A stretch of DNA of 64,000 nucleotides from Pseudooceanicola aestuarii (GTDB lineage Bacteria > Pseudomonadota > Alphaproteobacteria > Rhodobacterales > Rhodobacteraceae). The DNA lies in NCBI RefSeq assembly GCF_010614805.1, contig NZ_JAAFZC010000003.1, positions 124,001-188,000 of the forward strand, written 5' to 3'. Under the pieces are notes generated by a model, which saw nothing but the letters and a program-made list of their open reading frames with translations, had not been told where the DNA came from and made no database searches. Within the stretch, counting starts at the first letter, position 1. Each line of letters opens with the position of its first letter. The position numbers and the translations under genes were made by a program. Shown piece after piece: positions 17,739-26,715 of this stretch.

Positions 17739-18424
17739 TGTTGCAGGTCAAGGGACTGGAAGCCGCCTATGGCGAAAGCCGCATCCTCTTCGGGGTGGAT
17801 CTTCATGTGGACCAGGGCGAGGTGGTGACCCTGCTGGGCCGCAACGGGATGGGCAAGACGACGACGGTGAAGTCCATTTTCGGCCTTCTGGCGCCGCGCG
17901 CCGGGCAGGTCACCGTGGACGGGCGCGACCTGACCGGCGCCGATCCCCACCAGGTGGCCCGCGCGGGGCTGGGCCTGGTGCCCGAGGGGCGGCAGATCTT
18001 CCCCACCCTCAATGTCGAGGAAAACCTGCGCGCCACCGCCCGCACGGGCAAATGGACGCTGGCCCGGATCTACGACCTGTTCCCGCGCCTGCACGAACGC
18101 CGCCGCAACATGGGCAACCAGCTCTCTGGCGGCGAACAGCAGATGCTGGCCATCGGCCGTGCGCTGATGACCAATCCGCGTCTCATCGTCCTGGACGAGG
18201 CGACCGAGGGTCTGGCCCCCCTGATCCGCGCGGATATCTGGGCCTGCCTCGCCCGGCTGAAAGCCGAGGGCGAGGCGATCCTGGTGATCGACAAGAACGT
18301 CGATGCCCTCACCCGTTTTGCCGACCGGCATGTCGTGATCGAGAAGGGCCGCGTGGTCTGGACCGGCAGCACGGCCGATATCCTGGCAACCCCCGACGTG
18401 AAGGACCGCTTCCTTCACGTGTGA
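17738..18424 (+). CDS. ABC transporter ATPase, LivF family
   Basis: This 228-residue ATPase has Walker A GRNGMGKTT, the LivF-specific GLGLVPEGRQIFPTLNVEENL, signature LSGGEQQMLAIGRAL and Walker B LIVLDEATEGLAP. The H-loop position, usually a histidine after Walker B, reads VIDKNVDAL, with lysine/asparagine instead; this occurs in LivF proteins paired with a complete LivG. It is the last transporter gene before the cupin and monooxygenase genes. Confidence 0.9.
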   Translation: MLQVKGLEAAYGESRILFGVDLHVDQGEVVTLLGRNGMGKTTTVKSIFGLLAPRAGQVTVDGRDLTGADPHQVARAGLGLVPEGRQIFPTLNVEENLRATARTGKWTLARIYDLFPRLHERRRNMGNQLSGGEQQMLAIGRALMTNPRLIVLDEATEGLAPLIRADIWACLARLKAEGEAILVIDKNVDALTRFADRHVVIEKGRVVWTGSTADILATPDVKDRFLHV

Positions 18425-18442
18425 TCCCAGAAAGGACAGAAG

Positions 18443-18892
18443 ATGATGATCCCCGGCGTGACCAAATCCAACAGCGGCATCGACGAAATCTCGTGGAATA
18501 TCCTGGGTCAGACCTATGTGCCCAAGCAGAAGTCCGAGAACTCGATGGCCTGGCATGCGACCTTGCCCAAGGGCACCTTTGTCCCGCCGCATATCCATCC
18601 GACGCAGGATGAATTCATCTATGTCCTCGAAGGGCGGTTCGACCTGTTGCTGAACGGCGTGGAAACCTATGCCGAACCGGGTGACCTGATCCGCATGCCG
18701 ATGAACATCCCCCACGGGATCTTCAACAAGACCGACAGTACCCTCAAATGCCTGTTCTGGGTCGCCCCGACGGGCAAGCTCTTCGATCTGTTCTGGGCGC
18801 TGCACAACCTGGGGCCGGAACCGAATCCGGCCGATGTCGTCGCCGTTTCGGCCAAGCACGAGGTGGATTTCCTGCCCCCCGAGGAGGAGTGA
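18443..18892 (+). CDS. Cupin-domain protein
   Basis: This 149-residue single cupin has motif 1 PPHIHPTQDEFIYVLEGRF (about residues 49-67) with two histidines and a glutamate able to bind a metal, and motif 2 PGDLIRMPMNIPHGIFN (about 78-94). ATGs at 18443 and 18446 are both possible starts after AAAGGACAGAAG. It lies 4 bases before the flavin monooxygenase gene and is probably co-expressed with it. The fold is clear; the reaction (dioxygenase, isomerase or sensor) is not. Confidence 0.8.
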   Translation: MMIPGVTKSNSGIDEISWNILGQTYVPKQKSENSMAWHATLPKGTFVPPHIHPTQDEFIYVLEGRFDLLLNGVETYAEPGDLIRMPMNIPHGIFNKTDSTLKCLFWVAPTGKLFDLFWALHNLGPEPNPADVVAVSAKHEVDFLPPEEE

Positions 18893-18896
18893 CCCC

Positions 18897-20147
18897 ATGA
18901 CGGTGATCATCGCGGGTGCCGGGATCGGCGGGCTGACGACGGCCCTGATGCTTCATGCGCGGGGCATTCCCGTGCGCCTCTACGAGGCCGCGCGCGACGT
19001 GCGGGAGGTCGGGGTCGGAATCAACGTGCTGCCCCACGCGATCCGCGAACTGGCGGACCTGGGCCTGTTGGACGCCCTGGACAAGGTCGGCGTGCGCACG
19101 CGGAAGCTGTCCTATCTGACCCGCCAGGGTCAGGAGGTCTGGTCCGAATTGCGGGGGGTGCATGCGGGTCACGAGGTGCCGCAATTCTCGATCCACAGGG
19201 GGCGGTTGCAGAAGGTCATCCATGATGCCGTTCTTGCGCGGCTGGGCGCGGACGCGATCCGTACCGGGCGGCGGCTGGAAGGGTTCATCCAGGATGATGG
19301 TGGCGTCACCGCGCAGTTCAGCGACACCCGTCTGGGCGGTGCCGGTGAAACCGTCAGGGGCGAGGTTCTGATCTGCGCCGACGGCATCCATTCAGTGGGC
19401 CGCCGCAGCTTCTACCCGGCCGAGGGCGCGCCCTCCTGGCAGGGGGTGGTGATGTGGCGCGGCGCCACGGAATGGCCGGTCTGGGAAGACGGGGAAAGCA
19501 TGGCCATCGGCGGTGGGCTGGGGGGCAAGTTCGTCCTCTATCCCATCGCGCCGCCGGTGAAGGGCAAGCAGCTGATGAACTGGGTGGTCAACATCCGGAT
19601 CAAGGATGGCGATCAGTCGCCGCCACCGCCCGACAGCTGGTCGCGCCAGGCCTCGCTGGCCGCGGTGCTGCCCCATGCGCTGCGCTTCCATGTGCCGGGC
19701 ATGGATATCGGCGGGCTGGTGCAGAAGACGCCGGCGATCTTCGAATACCCCATGGCCGACCGCGATCCGCTGCCGCGCTGGACCTTCGGTCGGGTGACCC
19801 TGCTGGGCGATGCGGCGCATCCGATGTACCCGGTGGGGTCGAACGGGGCCAGCCAGGCGATCCTGGACGCGCGTTGCCTGGCCGATGCGCTGGCCCGCGC
19901 CGAACATCCGCGCGCCGCGCTCTGGGCCTATGAGAAGGAGCGTCTGCCCAAAACGGCCGAGGTGGTGCGCACCAATCGCGTCGGCGGGCCGGAACGGGTG
20001 ATCGACGAGGTGGAGAAACGCGCGCCCGCCGGGTTCCGCGATATCGACCAGGTGCTGTGCCACGCGGATCGCAAGGCCATCGTCGGCGGCTATGCCTCCA
20101 TGGCCGGGTTTTCCCGCGTGACGGCACCGCCCGCCGCGCGGCGCTGA
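18897..20147 (+). CDS. FAD-dependent aromatic monooxygenase, PhzS/salicylate hydroxylase-like
   Basis: This 416-residue group A flavoprotein monooxygenase has the dinucleotide fold GAGIGGLTTAL (residues 6-16), VGVGINVLPHAIREL, the mid-domain ADGIHSVGRR (DG-type motif) and GDAAHPMYPVGSNGASQAI for FAD ribityl contact (about residues 304-323). SIHRGRLQ, MWRGATEW and EYPMADRDPLPRW resemble PhzS, the phenazine hydroxylase, more than kynurenine 3-monooxygenase. It likely hydroxylates or decarboxylatively hydroxylates an aromatic acid with NAD(P)H and O2. Being at the end of the transporter operon, its substrate may be the imported compound. Confidence 0.85.
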   Translation: MTVIIAGAGIGGLTTALMLHARGIPVRLYEAARDVREVGVGINVLPHAIRELADLGLLDALDKVGVRTRKLSYLTRQGQEVWSELRGVHAGHEVPQFSIHRGRLQKVIHDAVLARLGADAIRTGRRLEGFIQDDGGVTAQFSDTRLGGAGETVRGEVLICADGIHSVGRRSFYPAEGAPSWQGVVMWRGATEWPVWEDGESMAIGGGLGGKFVLYPIAPPVKGKQLMNWVVNIRIKDGDQSPPPPDSWSRQASLAAVLPHALRFHVPGMDIGGLVQKTPAIFEYPMADRDPLPRWTFGRVTLLGDAAHPMYPVGSNGASQAILDARCLADALARAEHPRAALWAYEKERLPKTAEVVRTNRVGGPERVIDEVEKRAPAGFRDIDQVLCHADRKAIVGGYASMAGFSRVTAPPAARR

Positions 20148-20172
20148 CTGCCGACACGCTTGGATGCCAAGG

Positions 20173-20198
20173 GCCGCGCCCCATCCCGGAGGCGCGGC
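20173..20198. terminator. Probable bidirectional terminator between convergent monooxygenase genes
   Basis: GCCGCGCC at 20173-20180 and its complement GGCGCGGC at 20191-20198 form an 8-base GC stem with a 10-base loop in the 95-base gap between two convergent genes. No long T-run follows, so it may be a weak or Rho-assisted end point. Confidence 0.45.
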
Positions 20199-20242
20199 GC
20201 TTGCCGTATTTGCAGCGTCTGAGCCGCGCGCGGCGACGGGGA

Positions 20243-22528
20243 TCAGACCTTGAGGCCCAGCCCCTCGCCACGTTCGGCCAGCCGCATCATCTGATCGCGC
20301 CCGGCCTCGTAGGGCAGGGGCCATTGGGTGCCGGTATCGCCCAGGGCGGCGGCGGCGTGCAGGGTCCAGTAGGGATCGGCCAGATGCGGCCGCGCCAGGC
20401 AGACCAGATCGGCCCGCCCCGCCATCAGGATCGAATTGACGTGATCGGGCTCGTAGATATTGCCGACCGCCATGGTGGGCATGCCCCCCTCGTTGCGGAT
20501 GCGATCCGAAAATGGGGTCTGGAACATGCGGCCATAGACGGGCTGCGCCTGGGTGCTGGTCTGCCCGGCGGAGACGTCGATGATATCGGCGCCCGCATCA
20601 CGGAACATCTGCGCGATCTGCACCGCCTCTGCCGCGTCCACGCCATCCTCGGCCCAGTCGCTGGCCGAGATGCGCACCGCCATGGGCTTGTCCTCCGGCC
20701 AGGCCGCGCGCATGGCGTCGAAGACCTCCAGCGGGTAGCGCATGCGGTTCGCCAGATTGCCGCCATAGGCGTCGCCCCGCCGGTTCGACAGGGGCGAGAT
20801 GAAGGAGGACAGCAGATACCCATGGGCGGCGTGCAGTTCGATCATGTCGAACCCGGAGCGATCGGCCATGCGGACGGCCTCCACGAACTGATCGCGGATC
20901 GTCTCCATCCCGGCGCGGTCCAGCTCTTTCGGGGCGGTATGCCCGTCGTCCCACGGGATGGCCGAGGCGGAAACGGTCTGCCAGCCTCCGGTCTCCAGCG
21001 GATCATCCATCCCTTCCCAGCCCAACTTGGTGGAGCCTTTGCGCCCGGAATGGCCGATCTGCATGCACAATTTCGCCTGCGTCTGCCCATGCACGAAATC
21101 GCACAGACGGCGCCAGGCGGCTTCGTGCTCGGGCGCGTAGAGCCCCGGACAGCCGGGGGTGATCCGCCCCTCGGGGCTGACGCATGTCATCTCCGTATAG
21201 ACCAGCCCGGCGCCGCCCTTGGCCCGTTCGGCGTAATGGGCGAAATGCCAGTCGGTGGGGCAGCCATCGACGGCCTTGTACTGCGCCATCGGAGAGACCA
21301 CGACCCGGTTCACCAAGGTCATCCCCCGCAGGGCAAAGGGCGCGAACATCGGCGCGCGGCGTGCCTCCGGCGCCCCGGCGCGCGCCTGAAACCAGGCCTC
21401 CGCCGCGCCCAGCCAGTCGGGATCGCGCAGGCGCAGGTTCTCGTGGCTGATCCGCTGGCTGCGGGTCAGCAGGGAATAGGTGAACTGCACCGGGTCCAGC
21501 GGCAGGTAGCGGTCGATCTCCTCGAACCATTCGGTGGAATTGCGTGCCGCCGATTGCAGGCGCAGCACATCCAGCCGGCGATCTTCCTGATAGGCGGTAA
21601 ACGCCTCTTCCAGCGTGGGACGGGTGCTGACCAGTTCGGCCAGCGCGATGGCCGATTCCAAGGCCAGTTTCGTGCCCGACCCGATGGAGAAATGCGCCGT
21701 GGCCGAGGCATCGCCCAGCAGCACGACATTCTGGTGGTGCCAGGTCTCGCAGAGCACCCGGTTGAAGTTCAGCCAGGCCGAGCCGCGCAGATGCCTGGCA
21801 TTCGACATCAGGTCGTGCCCCCCCAGATGATCGCCAAAGATCTCCTCGCATTTGGCGATGGTCTGGTCCTGATCCATGGCGTCAAAGCCGATGCCGCGCC
21901 AGGTCTCTTCCGAACACTCCACGATGAAGGTCGCGGTGTCGGGATCGAATTGATAGGCATGCGCCCAGACCCACCCCTGCGGCGTCTTCTTGAAGATGAA
22001 GGTAAAGGCGTCGTCGAACTTGGCATGGGTGCCCAGCCAGATGAACTTGCACGCGCGTGTGTCGATCTCGGGGCGGAAGGCCTCGGCGAAATGGGTGCGG
22101 GTCCGGGAGTTGATCCCGTCGGCGGCCACCACCAGGTCGTGATCGCGGCAGAGCTGGTCGAAATCCTCCACCTCCGTCTCGAACCGCAGCCGCACGCCCA
22201 GTTCGCGCGCGCGATCCTGCAACAGCAACAGCATCGCCCGCCGCCCCAGCCCGCAGAATCCGTGCCCGGTAGAGGTGATGGCCACATCTTCCTTCACCAC
22301 CTTGATATCGTCCCAATAGGCGAATTGGTCGCGGATCGCGGCGGCGCTGACCGGGTCGTTACGTTGCAGGTTGTCCAGCGTCTCGTCGCTGAGAACGACG
22401 CCCCAGCCGAACGTGTCATCGGCGCGGTTGCGTTCGATCACCGTGACCTCCGCCTCCGGGTTGCGAAGCTTCAGGCTGATGGCGAAATAGAGGCCGGACG
22501 GCCCGCCCCCGATACAGACGGTCTTCAT
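20243..22528 (-). CDS. abmA: 2-Aminobenzoyl-CoA monooxygenase/reductase (bifunctional FAD/FMN flavoprotein)
   Basis: This 761-residue protein fuses two flavin domains. Residues 1 to about 375 are a group A FAD monooxygenase with [15 protein letters not shown] at the start, [13 protein letters not shown] in the middle and [20 protein letters not shown]. Residues from about 390 to the end are an old-yellow-enzyme FMN reductase with [34 protein letters not shown] and [11 protein letters not shown]. This architecture is that of 2-aminobenzoyl-CoA monooxygenase/reductase, which oxygenates and reduces the ring to a non-aromatic CoA ester; salicylyl-CoA 5-hydroxylase is a close relative. The 2-aminobenzoate-CoA ligase and kynureninase nearby favour the anthraniloyl-CoA substrate. 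The ATG at 22528 follows a strong AAGGAGG. The operator at 22586-22615 lies 58 bases upstream. Confidence 0.88.
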   Translation of the reverse strand: MKTVCIGGGPSGLYFAISLKLRNPEAEVTVIERNRADDTFGWGVVLSDETLDNLQRNDPVSAAAIRDQFAYWDDIKVVKEDVAITSTGHGFCGLGRRAMLLLLQDRARELGVRLRFETEVEDFDQLCRDHDLVVAADGINSRTRTHFAEAFRPEIDTRACKFIWLGTHAKFDDAFTFIFKKTPQGWVWAHAYQFDPDTATFIVECSEETWRGIGFDAMDQDQTIAKCEEIFGDHLGGHDLMSNARHLRGSAWLNFNRVLCETWHHQNVVLLGDASATAHFSIGSGTKLALESAIALAELVSTRPTLEEAFTAYQEDRRLDVLRLQSAARNSTEWFEEIDRYLPLDPVQFTYSLLTRSQRISHENLRLRDPDWLGAAEAWFQARAGAPEARRAPMFAPFALRGMTLVNRVVVSPMAQYKAVDGCPTDWHFAHYAERAKGGAGLVYTEMTCVSPEGRITPGCPGLYAPEHEAAWRRLCDFVHGQTQAKLCMQIGHSGRKGSTKLGWEGMDDPLETGGWQTVSASAIPWDDGHTAPKELDRAGMETIRDQFVEAVRMADRSGFDMIELHAAHGYLLSSFISPLSNRRGDAYGGNLANRMRYPLEVFDAMRAAWPEDKPMAVRISASDWAEDGVDAAEAVQIAQMFRDAGADIIDVSAGQTSTQAQPVYGRMFQTPFSDRIRNEGGMPTMAVGNIYEPDHVNSILMAGRADLVCLARPHLADPYWTLHAAAALGDTGTQWPLPYEAGRDQMMRLAERGEGLGLKV

Positions 22529-22585
22529 GCGCTTCCCTCCTTGGGGCGTGATCCCTGGGCGAAGTCTTCCACGTCCCGCCCAGAC

Positions 22586-22615
22586 ATTTCAAGCCTAAAA
22601 CTTTAGGCTTGAAAT
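22586..22615. promoter_or_regulatory. Operator in the monooxygenase / thioesterase divergent promoter
   Basis: Two 14-base arms, ATTTCAAGCCTAAA at 22586-22599 and its exact complement at 22602-22615, flank a 2-base centre. The outer core TTTCAAGC/GCTTGAAA is the same as in the MarR promoter at 12784-12818, with 12 instead of 13 bases between the core halves. It sits between the divergent starts at 22528 and 22714 and would allow one regulator to control both directions. Confidence 0.72.
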
Positions 22616-22713
22616 TTCGGTGCCGCTGGCCGAAGGTAATCGCAGAACCGGCAGGCCTCTGCCATCACGGGACAGATGCGGGCCGCGCGCCCGCCACGGA
22701 ACGGGAACAGCAC

Positions 22714-23139
22714 ATGGCGGTCTTTGCCCATCGCACCACGGTGATGTTCCAGCATTGCGACCCGGCCGGGATCGTCTTTTACCCGCGCTATTTCGAAATG
22801 GTGAACGAGGTGGTCGAAACCTTCTTTGCCCACGCGCTGGACTGGCCGTTCCACCAATTGCACGGGCCCGAGGGGCTGGCCGTGCCGACCGGGCGGATCG
22901 CGGTGGACTTCCACGCGCCGTCGCGGTTGGGGGAGGTGCTGGACTGGTCGCTGGTCTTTGTCCGGCTGGGCGGTGCCAGCGCCGATTGGCGGATGCAGGT
23001 GAAGGGTGCAACAGGCGGACCCGCACGGCTGACGGCCACCGGCACGCTGGTGCTGGTCCGGGCCGAGACGATGAAATCCACGCGCTGGCCGGACGGGCCG
23101 CGCGCCATATTGGAACGCTACACGGAGGATGCGGCGTGA
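22714..23139 (+). CDS. Acyl-CoA thioesterase, 4-hydroxybenzoyl-CoA thioesterase/YbgC-like
   Basis: This 141-residue hot-dog-fold protein contains FQHCDPAGIVFYPRYFEMVNEVVE (about residues 13-36), the signature of the 4HBT/YbgC group with the catalytic Asp17. The ATG at 22714 has only a weak GGAAC upstream. In aromatic-CoA pathways such enzymes release CoA from stalled or non-productive thioesters; here it might rescue 2-aminobenzoyl-CoA or downstream intermediates. It is the first gene of the plus-strand set with the RidA-like gene, kynA and kynU. Confidence 0.85.
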   Translation: MAVFAHRTTVMFQHCDPAGIVFYPRYFEMVNEVVETFFAHALDWPFHQLHGPEGLAVPTGRIAVDFHAPSRLGEVLDWSLVFVRLGGASADWRMQVKGATGGPARLTATGTLVLVRAETMKSTRWPDGPRAILERYTEDAA

Positions 23140-23540
23140 GCACGATGATGATTCATCCCGAAGGATGGAAACCCGCCAAGGGCTATGCCAACGGTGTCCT
23201 GGCCGAGGGCCGCATCCTGCATGTGGGCGGGCAGATCGGCTGGACCGCCGAGCAGGTGTTCGAGGCCCAGGATTTCATTGGCCAGATGGTCCAGGCCCTG
23301 CGCAACATCGTGGCCGTGGTGGAGGCCGCCGGAGGCCGTGCCGAACACGTCACCCGGCTGACCTGGTTCGTCACCTCCAAGGCGGAATACCTGGCACATC
23401 AGGCCGAGGTCGGCGCCGCCTACCGGGAGGTGATGGGCTACCATTTTCCCGCCATGACCATGGTCGTTGTCGCCGCCCTAGTGGAAGACGACGCCAAGGT
23501 CGAGATCGAGGCGACGGCCGTCCTGCCGTCCGACAGCTGA
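23136..23540 (+). CDS. RidA/YjgF-family protein (lacks the catalytic arginine)
   Basis: The GTG at 23136 overlaps the thioesterase stop (GTGA) and follows GGAGG. The 134-residue product has the Rid fold: [39 protein letters not shown] and [25 protein letters not shown]. In RidA the enamine/imine deaminase arginine lies in the segment ARLP; the matching residue here is Ala114 (VVAALV), so classical RidA chemistry is doubtful. The position between the CoA thioesterase and tryptophan dioxygenase genes suggests a role on a nitrogen-bearing ring intermediate, for example hydrolysis of the enamine left after dearomatisation of anthraniloyl-CoA, by other residues. This is inference. Confidence 0.85.
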   Translation: MSTMMIHPEGWKPAKGYANGVLAEGRILHVGGQIGWTAEQVFEAQDFIGQMVQALRNIVAVVEAAGGRAEHVTRLTWFVTSKAEYLAHQAEVGAAYREVMGYHFPAMTMVVVAALVEDDAKVEIEATAVLPSDS

Positions 23541-23547
23541 GGCCACG

Positions 23548-24381
23548 ATGACGGAGTCCTATGATCCGGCGGGCGAAGGGGCCAAGATGTCCTTTGCCCG
23601 CGACATGTCTTATGTCGATTACCTGGCGCTGGACCCGATCCTGGGCGCGCAGAACCGGCAATCGGACGCCCATGACGAGATGCTGTTCATCATCCAGCAC
23701 CAGACCTCGGAATTGTGGATGCGGCTCGCGCTTTATGAACTTTCCGCCGCGCGGGACCGTCTGGCGGCAGGGCAGGTGGCGCCCAGTTTCAAGATGTTGA
23801 CCCGTGTGGCACGGATCTACGAACAGCTGAACGGCGCCTGGGAGGTGCTGCGCACCATGACGCCCAGCGAATACACCGCCTTTCGCGACGATCTGGGCGC
23901 GTCCTCGGGGTTCCAGTCGCATCAATACCGGCTGATCGAATTCATCCTGGGCAATCGCAACGTCGCGATGATGAAGGTGCATGAACACCGGCCCGATCTG
24001 CACGCGATGCTGCGCCAGGAGATCGGGCGCAAGTCGCTGTACCACGTCGCGCTGGACCTGCTGGCCGCCCGGCTGGGCGTGACCTTTGATCCGGCGGTCT
24101 ACCGGCTGGACGGGCCGCATCGCGCCGACGATGCCGTAATGGAGGCCTGGACGCAGGTCTACCGCGATCCCGAACAGCATTGGACCCTGTATGAGCTGGG
24201 GGAAAAGCTGGTCGATCTGGAAGACTACTTCCGCCGTTGGCGGTTCAACCACGTCACCACCGTCGAACGCATCATCGGATTCAAGCGTGGCACCGGCGGC
24301 ACCACAGGTGTCGCCTATCTGCGCAAGATGCTGGAGGTGGAGCTTTTCCCCGAACTCTGGAACATGCGAGGCCAGCTGTGA
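23548..24381 (+). CDS. kynA: Tryptophan 2,3-dioxygenase
   Basis: This 277-residue haem dioxygenase converts L-tryptophan to N-formylkynurenine. It has [19 protein letters not shown] (His51 in the active site), [15 protein letters not shown], and the proximal haem histidine His235 in [17 protein letters not shown], followed by the substrate-binding GTGGTTG. Length and motifs match bacterial TDO. The start follows TGAGG. Its last codons overlap the GTG of kynU, so the first and third steps of kynurenine catabolism are translationally coupled. Confidence 0.96.
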   Translation: MTESYDPAGEGAKMSFARDMSYVDYLALDPILGAQNRQSDAHDEMLFIIQHQTSELWMRLALYELSAARDRLAAGQVAPSFKMLTRVARIYEQLNGAWEVLRTMTPSEYTAFRDDLGASSGFQSHQYRLIEFILGNRNVAMMKVHEHRPDLHAMLRQEIGRKSLYHVALDLLAARLGVTFDPAVYRLDGPHRADDAVMEAWTQVYRDPEQHWTLYELGEKLVDLEDYFRRWRFNHVTTVERIIGFKRGTGGTTGVAYLRKMLEVELFPELWNMRGQL

Positions 24382-25580
24382 CCAAGACCCTGCCAAACCT
24401 GCCGCGAAAGCACCTGTTCGATCTGCCGGAGGGGATGATCTACCTGGACGGCAATTCCCTTGGCCCGCTGCCGCGCGCGGTGCAGGGCGAACTGGCCTCG
24501 GTCGTGGCCGATCAATGGGGCGGGCATCTGATCAAGGGCTGGAACCTCGACGGCTGGATGGATCAGCCGCGCCGGGTGGGCAATCGCATCGCCGGGCTGA
24601 TCGGTGCGCCCGACGGCTCTGTCGTGATGGGGGACACCCTGTCGATCAAGGTCTACCAGGCGCTGTCCGCCGCTGTGCAGATGCGCCCCGACCGGCGGGT
24701 GATCCTGTCCGACAGCGGCAACTTCCCCTCGGATCTCTATATCGCGCAGGGGCTGGTCCAGCATCTGGACCGCGGCCATGAGCTGCGCATCGTCGCCCCC
24801 GAAGACGTGGCCGACGCGATCACCGACGAGGTCGCGGCGGTGATGATCACACAGGTCGATTACCGCACCGGGCGGATGCACGACATGGCCGACATAACCG
24901 CCCGCGCCCAAGCGGCGGGCGCGGTGATGATCTGGGATCTGGCCCATAGCGCGGGCGCCGTGCCGGTGGATCTGGCCGGCTCCGGCTGCGAATTCGCGGT
25001 GGGCTGCACCTACAAGTATCTGAACGGCGGGCCGGGATCGCCGGCCTTCATCTATATCCGCCCCGATATCGTGGATCAGGCGCAGCCCGCACTGGCCGGG
25101 TGGATGGGCCATGACGCGCCCTTTGCGTTCGAGCAGGGGTATCGCCCGGCGCCGGATATCGAACGGATGCGCGTCGGCACCCCGCCGGTGTTGCAGATGT
25201 CGGTGCTGGAAACCGCGCTGTCGGTCTGGGACGGGGTGGACATGGCCGAACTGCGTGCCGCCTCTGTCGCCCTGTGCGATCAATTCATCGCGGAGGTGGA
25301 GACCGCCTGCCCGCAGCTGGAACTGGCCAGCCCCCGCGACGCGGCGCAGCGCGGCTCGCAGGTGTCGTTTCGGTTCGCCCATGGCTATGCCGCGATGCAG
25401 GCCCTGATCGCGCGCGATGTGATCGGCGATTTCCGCGCGCCCGATGTCATGCGCTTTGGCTTTACCCCGCTGTATGTGGATGCCGCCGACGTTACCCGCG
25501 CGGTGCAGATCCTGGCGGAGGTGATCCAGACCCGCGCCTACGAGGATCCCGCCTATCAGGCGCGCGGGCGCGTCACCTGA
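24378..25580 (+). CDS. kynU: Kynureninase
   Basis: The GTG at 24378 overlaps the kynA stop (GTGA), with GAGG at good spacing. The 400-residue PLP enzyme cleaves kynurenine to anthranilate and alanine. It shows [12 protein letters not shown] near the N-terminus, the DLAHSAGA aspartate motif (Asp187) contacting PLP, the lysine in [16 protein letters not shown] (Lys213), and GWMGH. It gives the anthranilate activated by the ligase at 8556-10211. It is the last gene of the plus-strand operon and converges on the AraC gene. Confidence 0.96.
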   Translation: MTKTLPNLPRKHLFDLPEGMIYLDGNSLGPLPRAVQGELASVVADQWGGHLIKGWNLDGWMDQPRRVGNRIAGLIGAPDGSVVMGDTLSIKVYQALSAAVQMRPDRRVILSDSGNFPSDLYIAQGLVQHLDRGHELRIVAPEDVADAITDEVAAVMITQVDYRTGRMHDMADITARAQAAGAVMIWDLAHSAGAVPVDLAGSGCEFAVGCTYKYLNGGPGSPAFIYIRPDIVDQAQPALAGWMGHDAPFAFEQGYRPAPDIERMRVGTPPVLQMSVLETALSVWDGVDMAELRAASVALCDQFIAEVETACPQLELASPRDAAQRGSQVSFRFAHGYAAMQALIARDVIGDFRAPDVMRFGFTPLYVDAADVTRAVQILAEVIQTRAYEDPAYQARGRVT

Positions 25581-25586
25581 TCAGGG

Positions 25587-26600
25587 CTATCGCTGCCCCC
25601 GGCGATAGGCGCCGGGGGTCACCCCCGTCCAGCGTTTGAACGCCCGGTGAAAATTCGCGGCGGAGGCAAAGCCCAGATCCTGCGCGATCGCCTCAAGGCT
25701 TTTGCCCTCCTTCGCCAGATCGCGGATCGCCATGTCGCGGCGCAGCCCGTCGCGGATACCCTGGAAACTGGTCCCCTCCCGCGCAAGGCGGCGAATCAGG
25801 GTGCGTGGCGTGATCTTCAGCGCGCGGGCGGCATCGTCCAGCCGCAGCGGCGCGTCGCCCGCCATTTGCATCATCTCCCGCAGGCGCAGGGGCAGGGTGT
25901 GTTCGTGATAGCCGGTAAAGATCCAGTCGCGTGGCGCCCGGATCAGGAATTCGCGCATCTCCGCCTCGGTCCGCCGCACCGGCAGGGGGGCCAGCGCGCG
26001 GTCGAACCCGATGGCCGATACGGACGCGCCGAACCGGACCGGGGCCGGGAACAGCACGGCGTAATCGGCGGCGAACTCCGGCCGGGCAAAGGCCAGCGCC
26101 ACGTCCCGCACCGGCAGTTCACGCCCCGCCAGCCAGGAGGCGATGCCATGCGCCAGCTTCATCAGCAGCATCTGCCCGAACCGATGGGGCACCTGCGGCC
26201 CGCGCGGGACCAGCCGCAGGCGCAGGGTGTCAGGGGTGGCCTCCAGCTCCAGCCGGTAATCGTCCAGCAGCAGTGTCCAGAAGGTCGCCAACCGATACAG
26301 CGCCGCCCCCAGCGAGGATGCGCCGCGCACCGACACGCAGATGTGTTTCAACGCGCCGCTACGGATCGGGCGGCTCCACAATCCCATCATCTCGTCCCCG
26401 GTTTCCACCGCGACGCGCTGGTACAGGCGCACGATCTGGTCATGGGTCACGCGGCTGCGCGGGGTGGCGCCGTCCAGCCCGGTTTCCGCCAGCAGCCGGG
26501 CCAGTTGGTCCGAGGCGCAGTGACAGCGCAGAGCGTCCAGCCAATCCTCGATCAGGGGCAGGGAGACGGTGGACAGCACGGGCGACAAGGCAGGGGGCAT
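25587..26600 (-). CDS. AraC-family transcriptional regulator (OruR/ArgR-like, Arabinose_bd domain)
   Basis: This 337-residue protein has a long N-terminal sensor domain of the type seen in OruR/ToxR-like AraC proteins (residues about 20-200, with [26 protein letters not shown] and [16 protein letters not shown]). The C-terminal double helix-turn-helix is clear: [28 protein letters not shown] and [33 protein letters not shown]. It is divergent from the enoyl-CoA hydratase at 26716 and convergent with kynU, six bases away. It may activate the hydratase gene; no binding site was recognised. Confidence 0.9.
   Translation of the reverse strand: MPPALSPVLSTVSLPLIEDWLDALRCHCASDQLARLLAETGLDGATPRSRVTHDQIVRLYQRVAVETGDEMMGLWSRPIRSGALKHICVSVRGASSLGAALYRLATFWTLLLDDYRLELEATPDTLRLRLVPRGPQVPHRFGQMLLMKLAHGIASWLAGRELPVRDVALAFARPEFAADYAVLFPAPVRFGASVSAIGFDRALAPLPVRRTEAEMREFLIRAPRDWIFTGYHEHTLPLRLREMMQMAGDAPLRLDDAARALKITPRTLIRRLAREGTSFQGIRDGLRRDMAIRDLAKEGKSLEAIAQDLGFASAANFHRAFKRWTGVTPGAYRRGQR
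25596..25618. terminator. Stem-loop at the kynU / araC convergence
   Basis: CCCCCGGCG (25596-25604) and its complement (25610-25618) make a 9-base GC stem with a 5-base loop just after the kynU stop, inside the last codons of the convergent AraC gene. There is no T-run. It may end the kynA-kynU message. Confidence 0.4.
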
Positions 26601-26715
26601 GGGGCTATTCTGCCCCTCCCTGTCACTTTGTGCAAATCATCGGGTGGATAAAGAGATAGAAACGCCGATCCCACAGAGATATCTGGCGGAAAAGGACATT
26701 CACCGGAGAACAGAC

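Noticed and set aside
18897..20147. Kynurenine 3-monooxygenase as identity of the flavin monooxygenase
   Set aside because: The sequence is closer to PhzS/salicylate-hydroxylase types and lacks the C-terminal membrane-associated part of KMO; the cluster uses the anthranilate branch.
20057..22606. An 849-residue open frame on the plus strand opposite the monooxygenase/reductase gene
   Set aside because: It mirrors the strong third-position GC bias of the real gene on the other strand, has low-complexity His/Gly/Arg-rich composition and no recognisable domain or ribosome-binding site.
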